64,000 nucleotides of DNA from Glacieibacterium frigidum (lineage in GTDB: Bacteria; Pseudomonadota; Alphaproteobacteria; Sphingomonadales; Sphingomonadaceae), in contig NZ_VJWA01000002.1 in assembly GCF_007097155.1 (NCBI RefSeq), positions 186,001-250,000 of the forward strand, in the 5' to 3' direction. This document shows positions 37,211-46,925 of this stretch, piece by piece (the first letter of the stretch is position 1; every line of letters begins with the position of its first letter). Both the position numbers and the translations under genes were made by a program. The notes beneath the pieces are model-generated. The model searched no databases and had not been told where the DNA came from. It saw nothing but the letters and a program-made list of their open reading frames with translations.

Positions 37211-37734
37211 CAGTTACGCTCCTGTGCCAGCACGGTCGGACCGCCGTGCGGATTATCCTGTAGGATCTGCCAGTTGAGCCCGCTCGCGAAGGTCAGCCAG
37301 ATAAGGTACGGCACCATCAGCCATGCCGCGAGCCGGTTGACCCGCGCGAACGCGAACGTCGTCACCACGCTCGCCAGCCAGATGCAGCCGAGCAGCACCA
37401 GGCTCCACAGGATCTGGTGCTCACGGAAGAACAACGGAGCCCAGGCAAGGTTCATCGCCATCTGCGCCGCGAACAGCAGCAGCGCGATCGTCCGCCCCGG
37501 CACCTTCGTCGCCCAGACCAGACCGGCGGCGGAGGCGATCAGTGCGTAGAGAATGGCCCAGGCGATGCCGAACACCGGCCCCGGCGGCTGCAGCGCCGGC
37601 AGGGTCAGCGCCTCGTACCACGGATTGTTCTGCGCCGATCCGACGCGCGCCGACGCACCACCCAATAGTTCGAGCAGCGGCACGAGCACGATGATCGCGC
37701 GGAAAGCAGGGCCGCGAGCGGCTTTGGCAGGCAT
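37210..37734 (-). CDS. tspO: TspO/MBR family membrane protein
   Basis: A 174-residue protein with five predicted transmembrane helices. Family marks are NPWYEALTLPALQPPGPVFG (conserved W-Y..LxKPxxxPP-like stretch), IAWAILYALIASAAG, and MNLAWAPLFF, then PYLIWLTFASGLNWQI. TspO proteins bind porphyrins and cholesterol-like ligands and regulate tetrapyrrole or stress responses. It overlaps ubiK by one base, so both are likely co-expressed. Confidence 0.93.
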   Translation of the reverse strand: MPAKAARGPAFRAIIVLVPLLELLGGASARVGSAQNNPWYEALTLPALQPPGPVFGIAWAILYALIASAAGLVWATKVPGRTIALLLFAAQMAMNLAWAPLFFREHQILWSLVLLGCIWLASVVTTFAFARVNRLAAWLMVPYLIWLTFASGLNWQILQDNPHGGPTVLAQERN

Positions 37735-37796
37735 CGCGCCTCTCTACGCTATCGCTGCAGTGCCGCAAAGTGCACGCGATGCCCCAGCCGTACCCC

Positions 37797-38270
37797 CTAC
37801 CCCAGCTGCGCGCGCAACATCCACGCGGTCTTCTCGTGGACCTGCATGCGCTGGGTCAGCAGGTCGGCGGTCGGCTCGTCGTGCGCCTCGTCGGCGGCCG
37901 GGAAGACGCCGCGCGCGGTGCGCACCACGGCCAGCTGGTCCTCGGCGAGCTGGCGGACCATCTCCTCGGCGGTCGGCACGCCGTCGGCTTCCTTGACGGT
38001 GGCGAGCTTGGCGTACTGCGAATAGCTGCCCGGTGCGGGCTCACCCAATGCGCGGATGCGTTCGGCGATCATGTCGACCGCCAGCGCGAGCTCGGTGTAC
38101 TGTGTCTCGAACATCGTGTGCAGCGAGTTGAACTGCGGGCCGGTGACGTTCCAGTGGTAGTTATGGGTCTTCAGATACAGCGTGTAGGTGTCCGCCAGCA
38201 GGCGTGACAGGCCGTCGGCAATGGCGCGGCGCTGGTCGTCGGGAAAGCCGAAATCGGGGGCAGTTGCCAT
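37797..38270 (-). CDS. dps: Dps family DNA-protecting ferritin-like protein
   Basis: A 157-residue four-helix-bundle protein that stores iron and shields DNA in starvation and oxidative stress. The ferroxidase-site segment is YLKTHNYHWNVTGPQFNSLH (about residue 34) followed by FETQYTELALAVDMIAERIR with the conserved Glu/Asp. The N-terminal tail is short and acidic, lacking the Lys-rich DNA-binding extension of E. coli Dps. It stands alone, with no operon partner. Confidence 0.94.
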   Translation of the reverse strand: MATAPDFGFPDDQRRAIADGLSRLLADTYTLYLKTHNYHWNVTGPQFNSLHTMFETQYTELALAVDMIAERIRALGEPAPGSYSQYAKLATVKEADGVPTAEEMVRQLAEDQLAVVRTARGVFPAADEAHDEPTADLLTQRMQVHEKTAWMLRAQLG

Positions 38271-38321
38271 GGGTGTGCATCTCCTGTTGCGGAGACGTAT
38301 CTAGGGTCTCGATGCCTCACG

Positions 38322-38352
38322 AAAAAGGGCCCCGGCGAACCGGGACCCTTCT
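38322..38352 (-). terminator. Intrinsic terminator after the glycine-zipper gene
   Basis: On the minus strand an 11-bp stem (AAGGGTCCCGG with one mismatch to CCGGGGCCCTT) closes a TTCG tetraloop and is followed by a run of T. It lies 20 bases past the stop of the gene at 38373. The same sequence read on the other strand could serve the opposite direction only weakly. Confidence 0.85.
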
Positions 38353-38372
38353 GTCACATCAGCGCTGCAGGC

Positions 38373-38930
38373 TTAGCGGCACTGAATATTGTTGCGGTCG
38401 ATCGAGCGACCCAGCACGCCGCCGCCGACGGCGCCGAGGATCGTGCCGAGCGTGTTCGACCCGCCCGACGTGATCGCGTTGCCGAGCACGCCGCCACCGA
38501 TCGCGCCGATGATCAGGCCCGTCGTGCCGTCCGGGCGACGGCAATAATAGCGGTTGTCGCGGCCACGATAGATCCGGTCGCTCGCGCTCAGGCGGCGCGG
38601 CTGGTAGTAGCGGCCATCACGATAATACTGGTCGGCATAGTAGGCCGACTGGCCGCGGCCCGGACGGTTGTGATCGTAGTTGCGGAAGGTGCGCCAGTCG
38701 CGATTGTCCTGACGGTCGTTGCGCAGCTCGTTGCGCGCGTCGCGGACTTCGCGGCGCTCCTCGCGGACATCGCGGCGGTCGCCGTAACGCTGCGCGTCAC
38801 GCAGTTCACGGCGCTCCTCGCGCAGATCCTGACGGCTGTCGCGGACCTCGGCACGGCTCTGTGCGGTCGCGGCGATCGGCATGGCGAGGATCGAAAGGGC
38901 AGAAACGCCCAGAGTGATGGTCTTGAACAT
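38373..38930 (-). CDS. Glycine-zipper (2TM) envelope protein with RcnB-like repeats
   Basis: A 185-residue exported protein. A signal peptide of about 23 residues ends ATAQ. A highly charged helical region follows (RAEVRDSRQDLREERRELRD and two similar copies, residues about 25-75), then a Tyr-rich middle (YYADQYYRDGRYYQPRR). The C-terminal glycine-zipper pair reads LIIGAIGGGVLGNAITSGGS and GTILGAVGGGVLGRSID. The last part matches the Rickettsia 17-kDa-antigen-like 2TM domain. It probably sits in or against the outer membrane. It has its own terminator. Confidence 0.9.
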   Translation of the reverse strand: MFKTITLGVSALSILAMPIAATAQSRAEVRDSRQDLREERRELRDAQRYGDRRDVREERREVRDARNELRNDRQDNRDWRTFRNYDHNRPGRGQSAYYADQYYRDGRYYQPRRLSASDRIYRGRDNRYYCRRPDGTTGLIIGAIGGGVLGNAITSGGSNTLGTILGAVGGGVLGRSIDRNNIQCR

Positions 38931-39001
38931 AGGGTCCTCCAGATTTGACCTGGAAGTGTAACGGACCGTACCGATCAAGGGTCCATGAACCCAAAACAAC
39001 A

Positions 39002-39076
<75 letters not shown>

Positions 39077-39128
39077 GGGTGCCGGGAGGGGGCCGTCTAT
39101 GCCGCACGGGCGCGGCTGTAAAGGCCGC

Positions 39129-39377
39129 CTAGCGCTGGCGCGCCTGCTGCGGCGTCTGCGAGGTTTCGCGTTCGGCCTCGGCGGCCCGCTTGCGCGCTGC
39201 CGCCGCGCTGCGCTCACGCGCCTGTTCGGCGCGCCTCAGCCGATCGCGGTAGATGGCCGTCTTGTCCTGCCGCTCGTAGCGCACCTGTTCGTTGATTGTG
39301 TTCACGCGGCCGCCCTGGGCCGCAGCACTGCCGCCGGTCGCCAGCAGTGTCAGCCCGATGACCAACCGCAAGCTCAT
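39129..39377 (-). CDS. Small secreted hypothetical protein
   Basis: An 82-residue protein. Residues 1-20 are a signal peptide (MSLRLVIGLTLLATGGSAAA-Q). The mature part is a charged helix rich in Arg, Ala and Glu (RYERQDKTAIYRDRLRRAEQ, then ARKRAAEAERETSQ), likely a coiled coil. No family is recognised. It follows hupB by 8 bases on the same strand and precedes tRNA-Val. Confidence 0.75.
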   Translation of the reverse strand: MSLRLVIGLTLLATGGSAAAQGGRVNTINEQVRYERQDKTAIYRDRLRRAEQARERSAAAARKRAAEAERETSQTPQQARQR

Positions 39378-39385
39378 CCAGCTTC

Positions 39386-39658
39386 CTAGTTGACCGCGTC
39401 CTTCAGCCCCTTGCCGACGCGGAACTTGGGCACGGCGCTGGCCTTGATGTCCATCGGCTCGCCGGTGCGCGGGTTGCGGCCCGTCGAGGCCTTGCGCCGC
39501 GTCACGACGAAGCTGCCGAAGCCGACGAGCCGCACTTCCTCGCCACCCGCCAGGCTGGCGGTGATCGCATCGAACACCGCCTCGACCGCACGGCCCGCGT
39601 CGCCGCGCGCCAGTCCGGTGCGCTCGGCGACGGCGCCGACGAGTTCCTGCTTGTTCAT
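39386..39658 (-). CDS. hupB: HU family DNA-binding protein
   Basis: A 90-residue nucleoid protein that bends DNA as a dimer. It shows MNKQELVGAVAERTGL, the dimer core VRLVGFGSFVVTRRKASTGR and the DNA arm RNPRTGEPMDIKASAVPKFR. The ATG at 39658 begins the typical HU sequence. It lies 64 bases downstream of lon on the same strand, the usual lon-hupB order. Confidence 0.96.
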   Translation of the reverse strand: MNKQELVGAVAERTGLARGDAGRAVEAVFDAITASLAGGEEVRLVGFGSFVVTRRKASTGRNPRTGEPMDIKASAVPKFRVGKGLKDAVN

Positions 39659-39722
39659 GCGTCGCCGCCCTCGCCCGCGCGTTAGCCCAAGCCGCACATA
39701 AGGCGCGGAATGCACCCCCCGG

Positions 39723-42113
<2,391 letters not shown>

Positions 42114-42128
42114 TCGAGAAATACTCCC

Positions 42129-42151
42129 ACGCCCGAAGATACGGCGGGCGT
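42129..42151 (-). promoter_or_regulatory. Stem-loop in the lon leader
   Basis: ACGCCCG (42129-42135) and CGGGCGT (42145-42151) form a perfect 7-bp stem with a 9-base loop. On the lon transcript the stem ends directly before the GGGAG ribosome site (42128-42124). It could influence initiation or stability. There is no match to known thermometer signatures that I can see. Confidence 0.45.
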
Positions 42152-42161
42152 CACGAAACTG

Positions 42162-42190
42162 ATATGGGTATTGTGCACGCGCTCATCAAT
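42162..42190 (-). promoter_or_regulatory. Possible heat-shock-like promoter of lon
   Basis: Minus strand: ATTGAT (42190-42185), 16 bases, then CCCATAT (42168-42162). This loosely resembles an RpoH promoter (CTTGAA, then CCCCATnT-type -10). lon is RpoH-dependent in other Proteobacteria. The -35 match is weak and overlaps the stop of the upstream CoA-transferase gene. Confidence 0.3.
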
Positions 42191-43373
42191 CGGGGGATTT
42201 TACGGCTCCGGCGGCGAGCAGCGCGGCGATCGTTTCGTCGTCGCGGCCCAGCTCGCGCAGGATCGCGACCGAGTGCTCCCCAAGGTGCGGCGCCGGTCGG
42301 GGAGCCAGTTGCGCGGTCGCCCCGAAGCGCGCCGCACCGCGCGGGGAGCGCACGCGGCCCGTCGCGCCATGGTCGATCTCGGCGACGATGGCATTGTGCC
42401 GCACCTGGGGATCGCCGGGCACCTGCGCCAGAGCGTTGACTCGCCCGCCAACCGCGCCTTCGCGGACGAAGCCCGTCATCAGCGTGTCGAGGTCGGTCGC
42501 CTTGAGCGCCGCCGACAGGCGCGGCGCCCATTCCTTCTGCAACGCCATGCGCCCCGCGACGCCGCGCAGCCGCGGGTCCTCAGCGAGATCGTCGAGCCCG
42601 ACCGCCCGCATCAGTGCTGCGAACTCGGCATCCTGCAGCGAGCCGATCGCGACCTGCCCGTCCGCCGCCGCCCATAGCCGCATCATCGCGCCATATTCGG
42701 GAAAGGCCGGCGGCGGATCGTCGGCGAAGCCGTGGTTGTACATCCCGTCGGGCCAGTTGAACGCGACCGCCGCGTCGAGCATCGCGATGTCGACGCGCTG
42801 CGCCTCCCCCGTCCGCTCGCGGACGAACAGCGCCGCGGTGATCGCCTGAGCGGCGGTCAGTGCGGTGACCTTGTCGGCGATCAGCGAGCGGATCAGCCCC
42901 GGCCGCCCCTCGCCGTCGACCTGCGTCGCCGCCAGCCCCGACACCGCCTGCACGACGGGGTCGTAGACGCGGATATTGCTGTACGGCCCGTCGGGGCCGA
43001 AGCCCGTGATCGACGCGAACACGAGGCGCGGGTTGAGTGCGCGGCACGCCTCCCATCCGAACCCCAGCCGGTCGATGACCCCGGGGCGGAAATTCTCGAT
43101 CAGCACATCGGCGCGCGCGATCAGGTCGCGCAACACGGCGCAGGCGGCCGGTTGCTTCAGGTCCAGGGCAATGCCCTGCTTGCCGCGATTGACGGCGATG
43201 AACATCGCCGACAGGTCGCCCTTCTTCGGCCCCAGCCCGCGCACCGGGTCACCGCCCGGCGTCTCGACCTTGATGATGTCCGCCCCTTGGTCGGCGAGGA
43301 TGCACGCCGCCATCGGCCCCGACACGATCTGGCTGAGATCGACGACGCGGATGCCCGCGAGGGGTGGGGTCAC
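42186..43373 (-). CDS. CaiB/BaiF family CoA transferase
   Basis: A 395-residue class-III CoA transferase, moving CoA between carboxylic acids. It starts PLAGIRVVDLSQIVSGPMAA and has the CoA-contact ENFRPGVIDRLGFGWEA (about residue 92) and the segment FGPDGPYSNIRVYDPVVQAV with the conserved catalytic Asp. It is not next to a dehydrogenase or lyase that would hint at the substrate (formyl-CoA, carnitine, succinyl/mesaconyl types are all possible). The lon gene follows on the same strand. Confidence 0.94.
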   Translation of the reverse strand: MTPPLAGIRVVDLSQIVSGPMAACILADQGADIIKVETPGGDPVRGLGPKKGDLSAMFIAVNRGKQGIALDLKQPAACAVLRDLIARADVLIENFRPGVIDRLGFGWEACRALNPRLVFASITGFGPDGPYSNIRVYDPVVQAVSGLAATQVDGEGRPGLIRSLIADKVTALTAAQAITAALFVRERTGEAQRVDIAMLDAAVAFNWPDGMYNHGFADDPPPAFPEYGAMMRLWAAADGQVAIGSLQDAEFAALMRAVGLDDLAEDPRLRGVAGRMALQKEWAPRLSAALKATDLDTLMTGFVREGAVGGRVNALAQVPGDPQVRHNAIVAEIDHGATGRVRSPRGAARFGATAQLAPRPAPHLGEHSVAILRELGRDDETIAALLAAGAVKSPD

Positions 43374-43465
43374 GAATGTTTCCGCGGATTGCGACAGACT
43401 GCACGAGGTATGAGCCGCATAAAGTGCGCGCGCAATATCGACCGGATCTGATGCGCCTCGACCCG

Positions 43466-44410
43466 TCAGGCGGCGGTCGGACCGACCCTGCCGAACTCCC
43501 GCGGTGCCGTGCCGAACTTCGCCTTGAAGGTACGCGCAAAGTGCGAAGGATCGCGAAAACCGCAGTCGAAGGCGATCGTGCCGAGGCGGTCGCCGCGGCC
43601 GTCGAGGATCGCCTGACGCACGGCCTCCAGCCGCGTCGACAGCAATAATCGCCCGAAAGTCGTGCCCATCTCGGCGCAGATCATGTGCACCTGCCGGAGC
43701 GAACAGCCCAGCGCGGCGGCGGCATCGGCAGGTGCCAGGCCTTCGGCGCGGAAATTCTCTCGAACGAAACGCCGCATGCGGTCGCCGCGCCCGAAAGCGC
43801 GCGCGCCGTCGCCCTCCCTACCGCGACGCGCCCAGTCAAGACTGCGGCCGAGCGCATCGAGAAACAGTCCGGCGACGAACGGATCGTCGCCGCCCTCGGG
43901 CTCGTCGAGCAGCGCCTGCGTCGCCGCACCGAGCACCCGCAAAGAACCGAGCGACGCCGCAAGCCGCTGGCCGATCATAGGATCGAGATGATGCCCCGCA
44001 CTGCCGACGAGGCAATGCCGCGGAACCTTGACGCAGACCTGGGCGAAATTGCCTTCGAACGCCAGCGCATGAGGCCGGTCGGGATCATAGATGACGATGT
44101 CGCCGGGACGGAGCCATGCGGTGCCGAGTTCGTTTTCGACACACCCGCGACCTTGGCGCTGCCACACCAGATAGAGATGGTCCGATGGCGAGCGGCGGAT
44201 CGCGCTGTAATGGCGCTCGACGCGCTGTCCGGCCGCCCGAATGTCGGCGACTTCGAGGTCGGCTCGCCCGGCCATCGTCAACGATCCGCGAAAGCCGCTA
44301 CGATCGACCGGTTCGACGTGCAACTCGACGAATGCCGACCGGACTGCGGCGCGCCAGGTCTCGACGCGCTCGTCGATCGGCTCACCGGAACCGGGCTGGT
44401 CGTACCCCAT
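43466..44410 (-). CDS. AraC family transcriptional regulator
   Basis: A 314-residue regulator. The N-terminal half is a cupin-like AraC_binding_2-type domain (HLYLVWQRQGRGCVENELGT, then LRPGDIVIYDPDRPHALAFE). The C-terminal double helix-turn-helix (residues about 215-310) shows LAPADAAAALGCSLRQVHMI and LGTIAFDCGFRDPSHFARTF. ATG at 44410 was preferred over an upstream ATG whose added codons contain only low-complexity Arg/Ala. It is divergent from an outer-membrane barrel protein, with a perfect palindrome between them. Confidence 0.93.
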   Translation of the reverse strand: MGYDQPGSGEPIDERVETWRAAVRSAFVELHVEPVDRSGFRGSLTMAGRADLEVADIRAAGQRVERHYSAIRRSPSDHLYLVWQRQGRGCVENELGTAWLRPGDIVIYDPDRPHALAFEGNFAQVCVKVPRHCLVGSAGHHLDPMIGQRLAASLGSLRVLGAATQALLDEPEGGDDPFVAGLFLDALGRSLDWARRGREGDGARAFGRGDRMRRFVRENFRAEGLAPADAAAALGCSLRQVHMICAEMGTTFGRLLLSTRLEAVRQAILDGRGDRLGTIAFDCGFRDPSHFARTFKAKFGTAPREFGRVGPTAA

Positions 44411-44452
44411 GCTGCTCCCCCGCGCTGGGGTAAATCCGCCCGATAATCGAGT

Positions 44453-44466
44453 CAAACCGCGGTTTG
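44453..44466. promoter_or_regulatory. Perfect 14-bp palindrome between araC-type gene and OMP gene
   Basis: CAAACCGCGGTTTG is an exact palindrome, placed 43 bases from the AraC-type gene start and 105 bases before the outer-membrane-protein start, in their shared 161-base promoter region. It is a candidate site for a dimeric regulator. AraC proteins usually prefer direct repeats, so another regulator may use it. Confidence 0.4.
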
Positions 44467-44571
44467 CGCGGACAGTCGACTTTCCTGCGCGCGCAGTCGC
44501 GCGCCTCGCCCAGGGCACGACTAGAGGGGCGCAGCGCGGACACAGACCGCCAACCCCTAAAAGGAAAGATC

Positions 44572-45180
44572 ATGCACCGTTTGACACTCATCCCGCTTGC
44601 CTATCTCGCGATGGCCGGCACCCCCGGACTTGCGCAGACGATGACCGGACCGCGGGTCGAAGCGACGATTGGCTATGACCGCCTGTCGAGCCACGACAAT
44701 TTCGAGGACCTTCCCGACACGCTGAACGGTGCACGCCTCGGCGGCGCCGTCGGATACGACTTCCCGCTTGGCAGCCGGCTGACGCTCGGCGTCGAGGGCG
44801 GCGCGGCGTGGACGGTCGGCGCGGGCAAGACCACCGCGCTTGCCGGCGACCGCCTGCACCAGGATCTCGGACGGGACCTCGACGTCGCCCTGCGCCTTGG
44901 GCTTCTGCTGTCGCCGCGCACGCTCGGCTACGTCAAGGCGGGTTATGCCAACAGCCGCTTCGATATTCGCTACGACGTCAAGGTAGCCGGCGGCTTCGAG
45001 TCCGAGCGGCTATCCGCCGACCGCGGCGGGCTGAGGCTTGGACTGGGCGTCGAGCGGAACCTGGGCGGGCGCCTTTTTGCGAAGGCCGAGTATCGCTTGA
45101 CCCGCTATGGGAACGACGGCCCCTATATGGAGGACGTGACGCGCAACCAGCTGCTGATCGGCTTCGGAACGCGCTTTTGA
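44572..45180 (+). CDS. Outer-membrane beta-barrel protein (OmpA-like/porin family)
   Basis: A 202-residue exported protein. The signal peptide is about 21 residues (ends GLAQ). The mature part is an eight-stranded-type barrel of alternating residues: VEATIGYDRLSSHDNFED, ARLGGAVGYDFPLGSRLTLG, LGYVKAGYANSRFDIRYDVK, LRLGLGVERNLGGRLFAKAE, ending LLIGFGTRF with terminal Phe. It resembles the opacity/OmpW-like barrel families of alphaproteobacteria. ATG at 44572 has AAGGAAAG upstream. The divergent AraC-type gene may control it. Confidence 0.9.
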   Translation: MHRLTLIPLAYLAMAGTPGLAQTMTGPRVEATIGYDRLSSHDNFEDLPDTLNGARLGGAVGYDFPLGSRLTLGVEGGAAWTVGAGKTTALAGDRLHQDLGRDLDVALRLGLLLSPRTLGYVKAGYANSRFDIRYDVKVAGGFESERLSADRGGLRLGLGVERNLGGRLFAKAEYRLTRYGNDGPYMEDVTRNQLLIGFGTRF

Positions 45181-45191
45181 GCAGGCCTCGG

Positions 45192-45225
45192 CCGCTGGGC
45201 GATCGGGCGTCCGATTGCCCAGCGG
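45192..45225. terminator. Strong stem-loop between convergent genes
   Basis: CCGCTGGGC (45192-45200) and GCCCAGCGG (45217-45225) form a perfect 9-bp stem, extended inside by ATCGG/CCGAT. It lies in the 49-base gap between the convergent outer-membrane-protein and symporter genes. There is no T run, so it is terminator-like rather than a textbook intrinsic terminator. Confidence 0.6.
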
Positions 45226-45229
45226 ACAC

Positions 45230-46864
45230 TCACTTGGTGATGTCGCGATGTCGCGTTTCAGGCAGGAAGAACACCGTGACCACCAGCGCCACCGCGACCA
45301 CCGCAAAAGTGTACCACAGCCCGCCAAAGACATCGCCGGTCGTCACGACGATGTACTGCGCGACAAAGGGCAGGAAGCCGCCGAAATAGCCCGTCCCGAT
45401 GTGATAGGGCACCGACAGCGACGTGTAGCGAATGCGCGCCGGGAACATCTCGACGAGGATCGCCGCGACCGGGCCATAGGTCATCGCGCTGAGCAGGCCG
45501 AGCATGACGCAGCCGAACAGGATCATCAGGTCGTCGCGCGCCTCCGGGTCGGCACGCAGGTCCCACTTGCCCGTCGCGGGGTCGACCGAGCCCGGATAGC
45601 CCGCGTCGCGCAGCGCCTCCTGCAACGCCTCCGGGTTCAACCCCTCGACCAGCGTGCCGCCGACCGCGACGGTGGTGCGGCCCTCGCCCGGCAGCTTGGT
45701 ATAGCCGACGCCCTTCTTGGTGAAGAAGTCGAGCACCTGCGCGCACTCGCTCTCCTGCTTGCCGCTGGCGAACGGGTTGTAGCTGCACGACGCGTTGGCG
45801 ACCGTCACCGGTGCGCGCTCGGAGGCCTTGGCGAGCGCCGGGTTGGCGGCATCGGCGATCAGGTGGAACAGCGGGAACAGGAAGATCAGCGTCAGGCCGT
45901 AGCCGACGACCATCAGCGGCTTGCGCCCGACCTTGTCCGACAGCCAGCCCGCCAGCACGAACAAAGGCGCCGAGATGCACGCCGCGATGCCGAGCAGGAT
46001 CTGCGCACTAGTCTGGTCGACGCGCGCCGCCTGCTGGAGGAAGTACAGCGTCTGGAACTGCGCGGTGTACCAGATCACCGTCAGGCCTGCCGCGACACCG
46101 ATCATCGCGATGAGGATCGGGCGCAGATTGCCGGGCTCGCGGATGCTGTCCATCACCGGGTTCTTCGACGTCGTGCCCGCCGACTTCATCGCCGCGAAGA
46201 TCGGCGATTCCTTGAGCTTGAGGCGGATGTAGAGCGAGATTGCGAGCAGCAGCAGCGAGAACAGGAACGGGATGCGCCAGCCCCAGGCAACGAAGTCCTC
46301 CTTGCCGACGATCGCCGTCACCCCGAGCACCACCGCGATCGACAGCAGGAAGCCGCCGACCACCGACGCCTGGATGAAGCTGGTGTAGAAGCCGCGCTTG
46401 CCGGGCGGCGCATGCTCGGCGACGTAGATTGCCGCGCCGCCGTATTCGCCGCCGAGCGCGAGGCCCTGCATGATCCGCAGCACGAGCAGCAGGATCGGCG
46501 CCCAGATGCCGATCTCGGCATAGGTCGGCAGCACGCCGACGAGAGCCGTGGCGACACCCATCAGCGTGATCGTCGCGAGGAAGGTATATTTGCGCCCGAC
46601 CAGATCGCCGAAATGGCCGAACACGATCGCACCGAGCGGCCGAACGCCGAAGCCGACGCCGAACGCCGCGAGGCTCTTCAGCAGCGCCGCGCCTTCGTTG
46701 TCGGAGGGGAAGAAATAGTTGCCGAGCAGCGCCGCAAGCGTGCCGTAGACGAAGAAGTCGTACCATTCGAACACGGTTCCGAGCGACGACGCGATGATGA
46801 CCAGCCGGTCGCGCTTGGGATCGAGAACGATACCGTCTGTCGCCGCTGCCGATGCCGTTGCCAT
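45230..46864 (-). CDS. MFS transporter, metabolite:H+ symporter (MHS) family, with large loop insertion
   Basis: A 544-residue inner-membrane symporter of the MHS group (relatives of ProP, ShiA, KgtP). It begins VIIASSLGTVFEWYDFFVYG, the conserved first helix of the group, and has the A-motif-like GHFGDLVGRKYTFL (about residue 82). The second half has the matching WLSDKVGRKPLMVVGYGL. Between it and the last helices lies an extra 100-residue polar segment (about 345-445), including CSYNPFASGKQESECAQVLD and TTVAVGGTLVEGLNPEALQE. The substrate is a carboxylate or osmolyte by family. Its ribosome site lies in a hairpin upstream. Confidence 0.92.
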   Translation of the reverse strand: MATASAAATDGIVLDPKRDRLVIIASSLGTVFEWYDFFVYGTLAALLGNYFFPSDNEGAALLKSLAAFGVGFGVRPLGAIVFGHFGDLVGRKYTFLATITLMGVATALVGVLPTYAEIGIWAPILLLVLRIMQGLALGGEYGGAAIYVAEHAPPGKRGFYTSFIQASVVGGFLLSIAVVLGVTAIVGKEDFVAWGWRIPFLFSLLLLAISLYIRLKLKESPIFAAMKSAGTTSKNPVMDSIREPGNLRPILIAMIGVAAGLTVIWYTAQFQTLYFLQQAARVDQTSAQILLGIAACISAPLFVLAGWLSDKVGRKPLMVVGYGLTLIFLFPLFHLIADAANPALAKASERAPVTVANASCSYNPFASGKQESECAQVLDFFTKKGVGYTKLPGEGRTTVAVGGTLVEGLNPEALQEALRDAGYPGSVDPATGKWDLRADPEARDDLMILFGCVMLGLLSAMTYGPVAAILVEMFPARIRYTSLSVPYHIGTGYFGGFLPFVAQYIVVTTGDVFGGLWYTFAVVAVALVVTVFFLPETRHRDITK

Positions 46865-46873
46865 GTCGTGTCA

Positions 46874-46918
46874 CGCCCCCCGCCGTCATGCCGGTGTAAC
46901 CGGTGCGGCGGGGGGGCG
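46874..46918 (-). promoter_or_regulatory. Stable hairpin covering the ribosome site of the symporter gene
   Basis: The arms 46874-46885 and 46906-46918 pair over 12 bases of almost pure G/C (one bulge). Inside, CCGGT-GTA-ACCGG forms a second stem. On the minus-strand transcript the G-rich arm ends 9 bases before the symporter ATG at 46864, so the only purine-rich ribosome site is inside the stem. It also lies 7 bases after the stop of the upstream oxidoreductase gene. It may act as an attenuator or a translation gate. Confidence 0.6.
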
Positions 46919-46925
46919 ACAAGCC

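Noticed and set aside
44484..44508. GCGCGC-rich self-complementary run before the barrel protein gene
   Set aside because: Alternating GC is low-complexity in this genome and gives many accidental palindromes. The CAAACCGCGGTTTG site is more specific.
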